Below, one piece after another: positions 35,298-43,786 of a DNA stretch of 64,000 bases. Origin of the DNA: Deltaproteobacteria bacterium (lineage in GTDB: Bacteria; Desulfobacterota; Syntrophobacteria; Syntrophobacterales; Syntrophobacteraceae). The stretch is taken from assembly GCA_021780695.1 (NCBI GenBank), contig JAJXYD010000033.1, positions 62,001-126,000 of the forward strand. Reading direction: 5' to 3'. Position numbers and translations under genes: made by a program. The first letter of the stretch is position 1; the number at the start of each line of letters is the position of its first letter. The notes beneath the pieces were generated by a model. The model was given only the letters and a program-made list of their open reading frames with translations. It had not been told where the DNA came from and made no database searches.

Positions 35298-37022
35298 ATG
35301 GAACGTAAGACTTTCAAGATCGAGACAACCGCTCAGGCATACCTGAAGTTGCTGGGGGAAAGGGGCGTAAAGTATCTTTTCGCCAATGCCGGGACCGATT
35401 TTGCCCCGCTTATCGACGCTTTTGCCTGCTATGCCGCAATGGGCCAGACCACGGTAAAACCCGTGGCGGTCCCCCACGAAAACGTCGCAGTCGCCATGGC
35501 TCACGGATATTTCCTTGCCACCGGAAAACCGCAGGCGGTCATGGTCCATGTAAACGTTGGAACAGCCAACGCTCTTAACGGAATCATCAATGCGGCCCGC
35601 GACCACATTCCCATCCTCTTTACCGCCGGGCGAACGCCCCTTACCGAGCATGGACTTACCGGCTCGCGGGATCTCTACATCCACTGGGCGCAGGAGTCTT
35701 TCGACCAGGCGAGCATGGTTCGCGAATATGTCAAATGGGACTACGAGTTGCGCAATTTCAATCAATTGGAATCGGTGGTGGACCGGGCGCTAAATATCGC
35801 CATGAGCGAACCCAAAGGCCCCGTCTACCTTACGCTTCCAAGAGAGGTGCTGGCCGAAGCCCACGATAAATTCACCCTTTCGGCCCTGCCCGTTAGAGGC
35901 TCGGGCGGTCTGCTCCATCCCGATCCAAAAGACATAGAGGCCGGCGCGGAAATGCTTGCGGCCGCGAAGTCGCCGCTTATAATCACCTCGAGCATCGGAA
36001 GCGACGCGGGAGCCGTAGAGGCCCTTGCCGAATTTGCCGAAAGGTTTGCGATTCCAACGGTTACCTTTAATCAGAGAACCCTTTGCTTTCCCACAAAGAG
36101 CCCCATGCACGCGGGCTTTACCCCCGCGGCCCTGCTGGGGGAGGCCGACGTTATTGTAGTCGCTGAAAGCGATGTGCCCTGGTATCCGAGCCTTCACCAG
36201 ACCGCCCGGGAGTCCAAGGTCATCCAGGCAGGAATCGACCCGCTCTATTCGAGATACCCTGTCCGCGGCTTTCCATGCGACCTGGCGCTGCGTGCGGACC
36301 CCGGGACCGCAATCCGCATGCTTGGGGAGGCGCTCTCCAAAAAGATGACGCACATGGGGGAAAAAATCGCGCAAAGGTTTGCCCGCGTCCAGACATTGCA
36401 TAACGAGCAGCGTGGCGCATGGCGAAAAGAGCTGGAAAAGGCGCGCGGCAGTTTCCCCCTGGACCCCGTCTGGGTCTCGCACTGCGTAAATGAGATTAAA
36501 GACGAGCAAACCGTGCTTGTAAACGAATACGACCTGGTTCTTAGCCAGGTGGAGCTGGAGCGGCCCGGTTCTTATTTTGGAGCAAGCGCGGCCGGAGGGC
36601 TGGGCTGGGGGCTCGGGGCTTCTCTTGGCTTAAAGCTTGCCTGGCCTGAAAAGACGGTAATTACCTCGGTTGGCGACGGCAGCTACATGTTTGGCAACCC
36701 TACGCCTTTCCACTTCGTCTCCCGCGCAATGGAGCTTCCCACCCTTACCGTAATATTTAACAACCACTGCTGGAACGCCGTGCGCCGGGCGAACGCGGCC
36801 ATCTATCCCGAAGGCTGGGCTAAAAAGGCCCATAGCTTCCCGCTGACAGATCTCTCACCTTCCCCGGACTTCGAAAAGATAGTCGCGGCAAGCGGGGGCT
36901 ACGGAGAACGGGTGGAAAAACCCGGCCAGGTGCTGCCCGCGCTCCAAAGGGGCTTGCACGCGGTAAGGGTGGAAAAGCGCCAGGCCGTGCTGAACATGAT
37001 CCTAAAAGACCCGGAAACATAA
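35298..37022 (+). CDS. Thiamine diphosphate-dependent enzyme (acetolactate synthase-like superfamily)
   Basis: The 574-residue protein has the three-domain plan of the POX/AHAS family. The N-terminal Pyr domain contains the activating Glu of VPHENVAVAMAHG (E61). A central domain (about 195-340) follows. The C-terminal PP domain carries GDG at 459-461 and NN at 488-489, the metal/ThDP motif. Family members include acetolactate synthase, oxalyl-CoA and benzoylformate decarboxylases; this one is not assignable to a named reaction. GGAGGAGGG precedes the start. The serpin gene begins 23 bp downstream, so the two are probably cotranscribed. Confidence 0.85.
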   Translation: MERKTFKIETTAQAYLKLLGERGVKYLFANAGTDFAPLIDAFACYAAMGQTTVKPVAVPHENVAVAMAHGYFLATGKPQAVMVHVNVGTANALNGIINAARDHIPILFTAGRTPLTEHGLTGSRDLYIHWAQESFDQASMVREYVKWDYELRNFNQLESVVDRALNIAMSEPKGPVYLTLPREVLAEAHDKFTLSALPVRGSGGLLHPDPKDIEAGAEMLAAAKSPLIITSSIGSDAGAVEALAEFAERFAIPTVTFNQRTLCFPTKSPMHAGFTPAALLGEADVIVVAESDVPWYPSLHQTARESKVIQAGIDPLYSRYPVRGFPCDLALRADPGTAIRMLGEALSKKMTHMGEKIAQRFARVQTLHNEQRGAWRKELEKARGSFPLDPVWVSHCVNEIKDEQTVLVNEYDLVLSQVELERPGSYFGASAAGGLGWGLGASLGLKLAWPEKTVITSVGDGSYMFGNPTPFHFVSRAMELPTLTVIFNNHCWNAVRRANAAIYPEGWAKKAHSFPLTDLSPSPDFEKIVAASGGYGERVEKPGQVLPALQRGLHAVRVEKRQAVLNMILKDPET

Positions 37023-37045
37023 ATAAACGGAGGAGGCAAAAAAGC

Positions 37046-38260
37046 ATGAATCGAAAATCAAAAACCCTTGCGGTCATTTGGTTTTCCGTCCTGGCTGTGG
37101 CTCCCGTCACGGCGTGGGCGGCAAACACGCCTCCTTCTGCCGCTTCATCCTCTCCGGTTCAACTGCTTGCAAAAGGAAACAATACCTTCGCGGTCCGGTT
37201 GTACCGAAAACTTGCAACCAGCACAGGCAATGTCTTTTTTTCCCCCTTCAGCGTTTCGGCCGCCCTTGGCATGGCCTTTACCGGAGCCCGAAACGATACG
37301 GCAAGACAAATCAAAAAGGCCCTTGACTTCCAGCTCGCTTCGCCGGGATTGAACAGGGCCTTTAAGAGCGCAAGCGATGAAATGACCGCCATGGCCCAAA
37401 AGGAGGGCGCAAAACTCAATATCGCCAACGGACTCAGCCTGAGGCAGGGCGGTATCGATAAGCAGTTTACGGCTACACTCAAAAACTTCTATGGCGCCGA
37501 GCTTTTTTCGGGCGGACTTGAGCAGATAAACGCCTGGGTAAGGCAAAAAACCCGGGGCAGGATCGACAGGATAATCGATCGGCTTGGCCCCTCCTCGGCT
37601 TGTGTGATTCTTGACGCGATTTACTTTAAGGGCCTGTGGGAAAAACCCTTTTCAAAAGAGTCCACCCGCCAGGCGCCCTTCCACCTGTCTTCGACAAAGC
37701 AGGTGAGAGTTCCTTTCATGTACCGGAGGGCAGGGTTCCAAATGTTAAATGGAAAAGACTTCCAGGCCCTATCCATCCCCTATGCGGGCGGGGGGTTCTC
37801 CATGATCGTTTTTCTGCCAAAAACAATCGAGGGTCTTGCCGCCCTCGAAAATCGGCTTAGCGCGGAAAAGCTCGACCACTGGCTGGATGAAGTCGCCAGG
37901 CAGCCCGTTAGGCAAATCGACCTCTACCTGCCCGAATTCACCATGGAGTCAAGCTACGATCTGAAGTCCTACCTGAGGGAACTCGGCATGAAGAAGGCTT
38001 TCGGCAAAGACGCGGATTTTTCGGCTATAAAGACTCCTCGGGGAGCGCTCTGGATAGCGGGAATCAAGCACAAGGGCTTTTTGAAGGTAAACGAGCAGGG
38101 AACCGAGGCCGCGGCCGCTACAGCCGTTACGATGAGAGCCCTGGCCATGCGCAGGTATCCCCTGTTCCGTGCCGACCACCCGTTCTTGTTCGTAATAAGA
38201 GACAACCAAAACTCGATGCTCCTTTTCATGGGACGCCAAGCCGATCCCGAAAGCAAATAA
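37046..38260 (+). CDS. Serpin (serine protease inhibitor), exported
   Basis: The 404-residue protein starts with a signal peptide (about 1-26) followed by a complete serpin fold: NTFAVRLYRKL, NVFFSPFSVSAALGMAFTGA, ILDAIYFKGLWEKPF and FRADHPFLFVIRDNQNSMLLFMGR. The reactive loop has an ideal inhibitory hinge (E350, then GTEAAAATAV). Counting from P15 (Gly352), the scissile P1 residue would be Leu366, with Arg364 and Met363 close by, so the target is likely a chymotrypsin- or elastase-like protease. It would act in the periplasm or outside the cell. Downstream of a ThDP enzyme by 23 bp. Confidence 0.93.
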   Translation: MNRKSKTLAVIWFSVLAVAPVTAWAANTPPSAASSSPVQLLAKGNNTFAVRLYRKLATSTGNVFFSPFSVSAALGMAFTGARNDTARQIKKALDFQLASPGLNRAFKSASDEMTAMAQKEGAKLNIANGLSLRQGGIDKQFTATLKNFYGAELFSGGLEQINAWVRQKTRGRIDRIIDRLGPSSACVILDAIYFKGLWEKPFSKESTRQAPFHLSSTKQVRVPFMYRRAGFQMLNGKDFQALSIPYAGGGFSMIVFLPKTIEGLAALENRLSAEKLDHWLDEVARQPVRQIDLYLPEFTMESSYDLKSYLRELGMKKAFGKDADFSAIKTPRGALWIAGIKHKGFLKVNEQGTEAAAATAVTMRALAMRRYPLFRADHPFLFVIRDNQNSMLLFMGRQADPESK

Positions 38261-38408
38261 GCCCCGATCCGGGTCGAATTTTCAAATATTGAATTGTCCC
38301 TTTCGGCACAATCATGTATTTTATGCGCCGTTCGGGAAGCTATGATGGATTCCCGGGGGCCTGCAGCAAAGGCGGATTTTTAAAATTTCCCGCCGGAAGA
38401 GTCAGAGT

Positions 38409-39002
38409 TTGGAACATATTCTCCTGCACTGGATTTCACAGTATAAGTACTTGGGGATTTTCATCCTGCTTATGCTCGGAATAGTCGGCGTGCCTATACC
38501 GGATGAGACGCTGCTGGCGTTAACGGGCTATCTTCTGGTCAAGGGCCGCCTGGCGATGTTGCCGGCCTTCGCCTCCGCTATTTCGGGCAGCCTCTGCGGC
38601 ATAACCCTCTCCTACATGCTTGGCCGAAGCGGAGGCTATTACCTGATTCACACCTACGGCTACAAGATTGGCATTACCGCCGAAAAAATCGCGCAAGCCG
38701 GCCTCTGGTTGGACCGCACAGGTAAATGGGCACTGGCCATAGGCTATTTTATCCCCGGCGTAAGGCACCTGACCGCACTCACCGCGGGGGCTACCCGGAT
38801 GAAATATCACCATTTTGCCGCCTACGCCTATTCGGGCGGTATTATCTGGTCGACACTCTTCATCCTGGCGGGCTATTTTTTCGGAAAAGGCTGGGATGGA
38901 ACCTCGGCGGAAATTCACCATTGGGTTCTGGCCGCCAGTGGCGCCATCGTCTGCTTTCTGCTCATCTATTACCGGATTAAAAGAAAGCGCAGCAAAAATT
39001 GA
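38409..39002 (+). CDS. DedA-family membrane protein
   Basis: The 197-residue inner-membrane protein has the SNARE-associated/DedA pattern: an N-terminal half helix, GIVGVPIPDETLLALTGYLLVKGRL, then FIPGVRHLTALTAGATRMKYHHFAAYAYSGGIIWSTLFILAGYFFG, and a last helix at about 170-190. DedA proteins include undecaprenyl-phosphate and lipid flippases. Translation starts at TTG 38409, with GGAAGAG upstream; no ATG fits better. Its 3' end lies 77 bp before the ECF operon. Confidence 0.88.
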   Translation: MEHILLHWISQYKYLGIFILLMLGIVGVPIPDETLLALTGYLLVKGRLAMLPAFASAISGSLCGITLSYMLGRSGGYYLIHTYGYKIGITAEKIAQAGLWLDRTGKWALAIGYFIPGVRHLTALTAGATRMKYHHFAAYAYSGGIIWSTLFILAGYFFGKGWDGTSAEIHHWVLAASGAIVCFLLIYYRIKRKRSKN

Positions 39003-39079
39003 CTCCCCCCGGGACCCGTCGTTTCGAGCGCCGAATTGGTTTGACAACGGCTTGAGTTCTGATAATAGAGGACTCTGAT

Positions 39080-39718
39080 TTGACCCAACCCAGCCCCGGG
39101 CTCATGCAATTTTATCCCGCTTTTAAGGAAAAACCATTGAAGGGCGATCCCTTTAAAATATCGTTTATCGCGTTCTGTGCCGCCCTTAACGTTGGGATGG
39201 GCTTTCTTGTCCAGCTTTTAAAGTTGCCTATCTATCTTGACTCCGTAGGAACCATTTTAGCCGCCGTTTTGATCGGACCATTGGCGGGGGCCTCGTCCGG
39301 AGTTCTGGCCATGATTATCCTGAGCATTACCGCCGTTCCTACGGCAATAGCCTATTGCGGTACGGCTGTTGCGATTGCCGTGTGCAGCTCTTTTTTTACC
39401 AGGTTTAAATTCCTGGCTAACATGGGGGCTTCCATTTTTTGGGGACTTATACTGGGAATTATCGCCGGACTTATTTCGGCCCCGGTTACCGCCTATGTGT
39501 TTCGGGGTGCCTCTTTGGTGGGAGCCGATATTTTTACGGTTTTTTTCAAAGCCGAGGGAAGACCCCTGCTTGAAAGTGTAATCCTGGGCGGTATACCCAC
39601 CGATTGTGCTGATAAAGTGTTGACGTCTCTATTGTGTTATTTTTTGCTAAAAGCTATGCCTGACCGGATCGCCGCCCATTTCACCGAATCGAGGATACTT
39701 TCTGCAAAACCTGAGTAA
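39080..39718 (+). CDS. ECF transporter substrate-binding (S) component, specificity unknown
   Basis: The 212-residue membrane protein has about six hydrophobic helices. YLDSVGTILAAVLIGPLAGASSGVLAMII and LILGIIAGLISAPVTAYVF match the EcfS-like family of energy-coupling-factor transporters, which bind vitamins or metabolites on the outside. It starts with TTG (39080), with AGAGG upstream; ATG 39104 is an alternative. It is directly followed by the T component and the fused ATPase, forming a complete ECF transporter of the single-operon (group I-like) kind. Substrate cannot be deduced from sequence. Confidence 0.82.
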   Translation: MTQPSPGLMQFYPAFKEKPLKGDPFKISFIAFCAALNVGMGFLVQLLKLPIYLDSVGTILAAVLIGPLAGASSGVLAMIILSITAVPTAIAYCGTAVAIAVCSSFFTRFKFLANMGASIFWGLILGIIAGLISAPVTAYVFRGASLVGADIFTVFFKAEGRPLLESVILGGIPTDCADKVLTSLLCYFLLKAMPDRIAAHFTESRILSAKPE

Positions 39719-39724
39719 AACGCC

Positions 39725-40417
39725 ATGCATCCTGCATCCCGGTTCCTTCTAGCTCTCTGTTTCCTCACGGCCGCCTTGCATGCCGAAATGCCTTTTAACT
39801 ACCTCATTGTCGCCTCAGGGCTCCTGTATTCTTTTTGGGTCTCGTGCAGGAGCGGTTTTAACCCCGCCAAGGTTTTTGCAAAAATGCTCTGTCTAGCCTT
39901 ATTCATGCTTTTTCTCATCCACGGCCTGGACTATCACGCACGCGCGGCGAGCATGAAGGGACTAAAAATTATGGGAGAGGCGGGCCTGCGGTTCGCCTCC
40001 CTTTTCGCCGCAACTCTGTGGCTCGTAAAACGAACGAAAAAGGAAGAGCTCTTTGCACTCATGCTCGCTCTTAAAATTCCAATGCCGGTCACCGTCCTTA
40101 TTTTTCGGGCAATCTGGTTTGTTCCTCACATTTCCAAAAGAATTAAGGACGTCTTGCTCGCCCACTCGCTAAGGGGCGTAAAATCCACCAACTTTTTCAG
40201 GCGCTTTCTGGCGCTGCCTGCCGCCCTCTACGCCATCTTTTCCTCAATGCTTTTGGAAATATGCGACAGTTCGGTGACCCTTCTTTCAAAAGGCATCTGG
40301 ATAGAGGGGAAAAAGTCGAGTCTGCTCACATTGCAGTGGTCTTACAAGGATTTCCTGGCGGCGGCGGCCTGCCTGTTTGTTTTTATTCTGATACTCAAGG
40401 GATACCCATTTGCTTGA
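39725..40417 (+). CDS. ECF transporter transmembrane (T) component
   Basis: The 230-residue membrane protein is an EcfT/CbiQ homologue: hydrophobic helices at about 5-20, 25-45, 55-70 and 95-115, and the coupling helix region RIKDVLLAHSLRGVKSTNFFRRFLALPAALYAIFSSMLLE where the Ala-Arg-Gly motif of EcfT is replaced by SLRG. It couples ATP hydrolysis by the fused ATPase to the S component. Six bp separate it from the S gene, and its end overlaps the ATPase gene by 8 bp. Confidence 0.82.
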   Translation: MHPASRFLLALCFLTAALHAEMPFNYLIVASGLLYSFWVSCRSGFNPAKVFAKMLCLALFMLFLIHGLDYHARAASMKGLKIMGEAGLRFASLFAATLWLVKRTKKEELFALMLALKIPMPVTVLIFRAIWFVPHISKRIKDVLLAHSLRGVKSTNFFRRFLALPAALYAIFSSMLLEICDSSVTLLSKGIWIEGKKSSLLTLQWSYKDFLAAAACLFVFILILKGYPFA

Positions 40418-42704
40418 AGTTAACGATCTGACCCTGTCTTTTCCATCCGGTCAAAAAATATCCCTATTTCGAAACCTCTGCCTGCGCTTCCAGCCAGGCA
40501 GCCTCGTAGGGGTAACGGGTGAGTCGGGCAGCGGGAAAACTGCCCTGTTGATGGCCCTTGGCGGCTATTTGCCTCAATGGGCTCCGGCATGCACACTGAG
40601 CGGAGCCATATCCGTTTTCGGCCAACCGGTGAGGCAGGGCAAAGCAAGAAATGAGACCTCGATAGTTATCGAAAACCCCTATAACCAGAATACCGGTTTT
40701 AAATCCCGCGTTTTTGAAGAACTGATCGTGCCCCTGGAGATGAGGGCAATACCTCGCGAACTCATGACGGCTTCGGCCCATTGCCTGGCAAGGCGAATCG
40801 GATTGTCGCCTATTTTGCACTCAAAGCTCGACAGCCTTTCGGGAGGAGAACTCCAAAGACTGCATATCGGTGCGGCCCTGGCGGCGCGCCCTGATCTGCT
40901 GCTGCTCGACCAGATACTGGCCGAGCTCGATTCGGATTTTAATCAAAGGATTTTCGAAATACTTAGGACCTATGCCAAAGGTCGCAACGCCATTGTGCTC
41001 CTGTCCTTTAGCCCGGGCGAGGTCGAGTTCCACAGATTCGATGCAATCGTCAATTTATCGACTCCAAGTCACGTTAGTTCAAAATCTTTCTCTACGGTCA
41101 CCGCCTCTTGCGGAAAAACCGCGGTAAAATCCTCCGAGCGCACACGGGTGCTTAAAATCCGGGATCTGCATTTTCAGTATTCCCCGGATCGGCCCTTGCT
41201 CTTCGATGGGTTGAACCTGGATGTTTTCCAGGGCGAGGGATGTTTGATCCTTGGGCCGAACGGGAGCGGAAAATCAACCCTTGGCAAGCTTCTACTGGGC
41301 CTCATCAAACCCGACAGCGGCAGTATGGAGGTATCGGCCTCCAAAGAAGCCCCGGGCGCGCACAGCGTTAACTGCTCTTTTCAAAATCCGGACCTCTATT
41401 TTTGCAAACGGACTGTCAGGGAAGAGCTCGCATTTGGAACCCAAAGGGAGCTTGCAGGCAAACTGGCCGATCTTTTGGGCTTATCCGATCATTATGAAAG
41501 CAATCCATACGATCTGCCAAGAGGCCTGCGAAAGCGCCTCTCCTTTGCGATCGCGGCAAGCTGCCAACCGGCGGTCCTTTTTTTGGACGAACCTTCCCAG
41601 TACCAGGATGCGGGTGCGGTCTCCACCTTGATAGCGGCGATGAGGCTTATCCAGGAGCAAAAGACGGCCCTGCTTATCTGCACTCATGACCGCAGGATTA
41701 TCGACGAATTTGCCGATTTTCCCCGGATATCCCTGCCGAGTCACTATCCCGCCATGACTAAAACCCGGTCGCAGACAAGTCTAAAAACCCAGCCTCCAAG
41801 CCCGGGCCTCTACGCCGATAAGTCCGATATTGGCGACACCAGGACATGGTTTAGGAAGATTTGGTTTGAGGCAATCGACCAATGGATAGACATCGAAAGA
41901 CATACCGGGGCGGACAATTTCTTGGACTTGCTCGTTAAAACGACTCAAGGAGCTTTTAGACTCGATCAGGCTTCCCGCATACTCGATATCGGCTGCGGCC
42001 AAGGAAATGGCCTCATTGCCGCACGAAAACGGTTGGATGCAAACGGCCTTTCCAAAGTCCGGCTTTTGGGAGTGGACCTCCAGCCCGCTCTCATCGATTA
42101 TGCCCGATGGCAATCCCTTGGTCACACAAACATCACATTCGAAACAGCCGACGGTATTGACCGGGGGTTGGTTGGCAAAATGTGCGAAAAGGCCCTGGGC
42201 GGCAAGGCCACGGTTGTCGCCTGCACCTACGTTTTGCATGAGGAGCCCGAGCTTTTTGCCCTTCTAAAGGCTATCGCGGCCGGTATCCAAGACAAGGGGT
42301 ATTTGGTCTGCACTCTGGTGGACCCGCGATGGAGCGAAGCGCTCGCCTCGAAAGGGTTTGTAAAAGTGGTTCAAAAGGCCGGTTTGGATAGAAACGGCAG
42401 GCATGGTGCGCCTGCTCCGGACTGGCGCTGGCTTGGCCTTTACCCGATCACCCAAAACCGTGGACAAACCATCTATTTGCCTTATGTATCCAGGACTCTG
42501 GAAGACTATCAAAAAGCCATCCTCAGTTGCGGCTTCACTATCTTGTCCATTTCTACAATTGCCGCAAATCAAACCGAAACTCCCAACAATCCGGCGGTTT
42601 TTTATCCGCTCGCCTCTTCTAACGACACCTCGACTTTATATGAGACTTCGCCATCGGTTTTGATTGTGGCAAGAAAACTTGGCGCTATTTCCAAATCCGA
42701 TTGA
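40410..42704 (+). CDS. ECF transporter double ATPase fused to a C-terminal SAM methyltransferase
   Basis: The 764-residue protein has three parts. NBD1 (about 1-225) has Walker A GESGSGKT (37-44), signature LSGGE (143-147) and Walker B LLLLD (163-167) followed by Gln168 instead of the catalytic Glu; Glu88 replaces the Q-loop Gln and the switch His is missing. NBD2 (about 246-445) has Walker A GPNGSGKST (282-290), Q325, a poor signature LPRGL (369-373), Walker B ending D393-E394 and His426. The last 290 residues form a class I methyltransferase with ILDIGCGQG at 524-532, GVDLQPALIDYA and VLHEEPELFALLKAI. Such a fusion is unusual. Start TTG overlaps the T component gene by 8 bp. Confidence 0.9.
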   Translation: MLEVNDLTLSFPSGQKISLFRNLCLRFQPGSLVGVTGESGSGKTALLMALGGYLPQWAPACTLSGAISVFGQPVRQGKARNETSIVIENPYNQNTGFKSRVFEELIVPLEMRAIPRELMTASAHCLARRIGLSPILHSKLDSLSGGELQRLHIGAALAARPDLLLLDQILAELDSDFNQRIFEILRTYAKGRNAIVLLSFSPGEVEFHRFDAIVNLSTPSHVSSKSFSTVTASCGKTAVKSSERTRVLKIRDLHFQYSPDRPLLFDGLNLDVFQGEGCLILGPNGSGKSTLGKLLLGLIKPDSGSMEVSASKEAPGAHSVNCSFQNPDLYFCKRTVREELAFGTQRELAGKLADLLGLSDHYESNPYDLPRGLRKRLSFAIAASCQPAVLFLDEPSQYQDAGAVSTLIAAMRLIQEQKTALLICTHDRRIIDEFADFPRISLPSHYPAMTKTRSQTSLKTQPPSPGLYADKSDIGDTRTWFRKIWFEAIDQWIDIERHTGADNFLDLLVKTTQGAFRLDQASRILDIGCGQGNGLIAARKRLDANGLSKVRLLGVDLQPALIDYARWQSLGHTNITFETADGIDRGLVGKMCEKALGGKATVVACTYVLHEEPELFALLKAIAAGIQDKGYLVCTLVDPRWSEALASKGFVKVVQKAGLDRNGRHGAPAPDWRWLGLYPITQNRGQTIYLPYVSRTLEDYQKAILSCGFTILSISTIAANQTETPNNPAVFYPLASSNDTSTLYETSPSVLIVARKLGAISKSD

Positions 42705-43422
42705 CTAAAGAGCCTGGGGCGGGCAAACCGTTTGGGTCAACCCCCGTAATCTGACAGATTTCCTCTTCGCCGAATAATCTGCAAAATTGCTCGATTTTCC
42801 TGACCGCCGGCGAAGATTTGGCAAAACGTGCTCCAATGACGGTGATTTTTTTCCCGTGAACAAGCTTAATGTTCATAACCACACAACTCAGATTTTTTAT
42901 AATGGTGTTATCCGGCATGGTAAACGACAGATTGAATTTGGCCCCCTTGGGCACTTGAACGAGCATTGGCAATTGCAACCTGCATCCTCCCACGCTTAAA
43001 TCTTCCATTACGGCAGTACACGTTCCATCTTTTGTTCCCAAAAAAACCTCGGTTTCTATATCAACACTCAATCTTGCATGGGCGCGAATCTGAACTCGCT
43101 CAACGGCCTTGGGATAGGTTATGGCAATCACGCCGGAAATTATTTCTTTAACAAATTCACTCTTGAATTTAATCAGATGGATATTATGCAGGTAGACACA
43201 TTCAAATTCTTCGCAAATGAAGGTGAAACGCTCGTTGAGGACAAACTGCGGCTCTTCGACCATGATCACCTGGCCCGGCACCGCCCCGTAAACCGTGCCT
43301 TTGGCCCTAAGCAACGGGTTCACAGCTGCCTTGAGGATGATGTCGGCTCCCAACCTGAAAGGAATCAAATAAAAATTGTCTTTTTGATCTTCTGTTTCAG
43401 TATTTTCCGGGATTTCTCGCAT
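42685..43422 (-). CDS. PilZ-domain protein (c-di-GMP effector type)
   Basis: The 245-residue protein has an N-terminal YcgR-like beta domain (about 15-105) followed by a PilZ domain (about 110-215). The c-di-GMP motifs appear as an Arg-rich VQIRAHARL segment near RxxxR and DLSVGGCRL (the DxSxxG motif). Members control flagella, polysaccharide or gene expression in response to c-di-GMP. It is convergent with the ECF ATPase gene, and the two 3' ends overlap by 20 bp. Confidence 0.85.
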   Translation of the reverse strand: MREIPENTETEDQKDNFYLIPFRLGADIILKAAVNPLLRAKGTVYGAVPGQVIMVEEPQFVLNERFTFICEEFECVYLHNIHLIKFKSEFVKEIISGVIAITYPKAVERVQIRAHARLSVDIETEVFLGTKDGTCTAVMEDLSVGGCRLQLPMLVQVPKGAKFNLSFTMPDNTIIKNLSCVVMNIKLVHGKKITVIGARFAKSSPAVRKIEQFCRLFGEEEICQITGVDPNGLPAPGSLVNRIWK

Positions 43423-43786
43423 CTCTTATTCCCCAAAGTTTTTTCCTATATGAATCGTAGATCGGTACAATCTGATTTACCCATTAAAAAAAAGCAAACG
43501 AGAACGGTGCGAAAGCAGGGAAAGGCTAAGACAGAAGATGTGCAGTGCGTAAACCATTAAGGTCCGCGATACCCTTTTCGACGTGGGAATCAGCAGTAGA
43601 GAGGTCAGCTTACAATGGAGTTTTAGCACATCCATGGCAGCTTATATTTTGATTAGTCCTCGGCCATGACCTTGCCTGAAAAATTCTATACCCCTTTTGC
43701 GTCTCAAACGAAATGTTTTTTCTCGGAGAAGTCCTGTATCCTTTTGAGATGGTCCCGCGCGGAGGTGCAATTTATCCCCGGTAAGC
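43423..43786. other. Intergenic region without recognisable gene
   Basis: A 364-bp A/T-rich gap between PilZ and lptG, both minus strand. It must contain the PilZ gene promoter. No hairpin with a T-tract or small gene was recognised. Confidence 0.35.

Noticed and set aside
39041..39068. TTGACA followed by TAATAG as a promoter before the ECF S gene
   Set aside because: The -10 matches only half of the consensus, and a 16-17 bp spacing would put the start almost on the ribosome-binding site.
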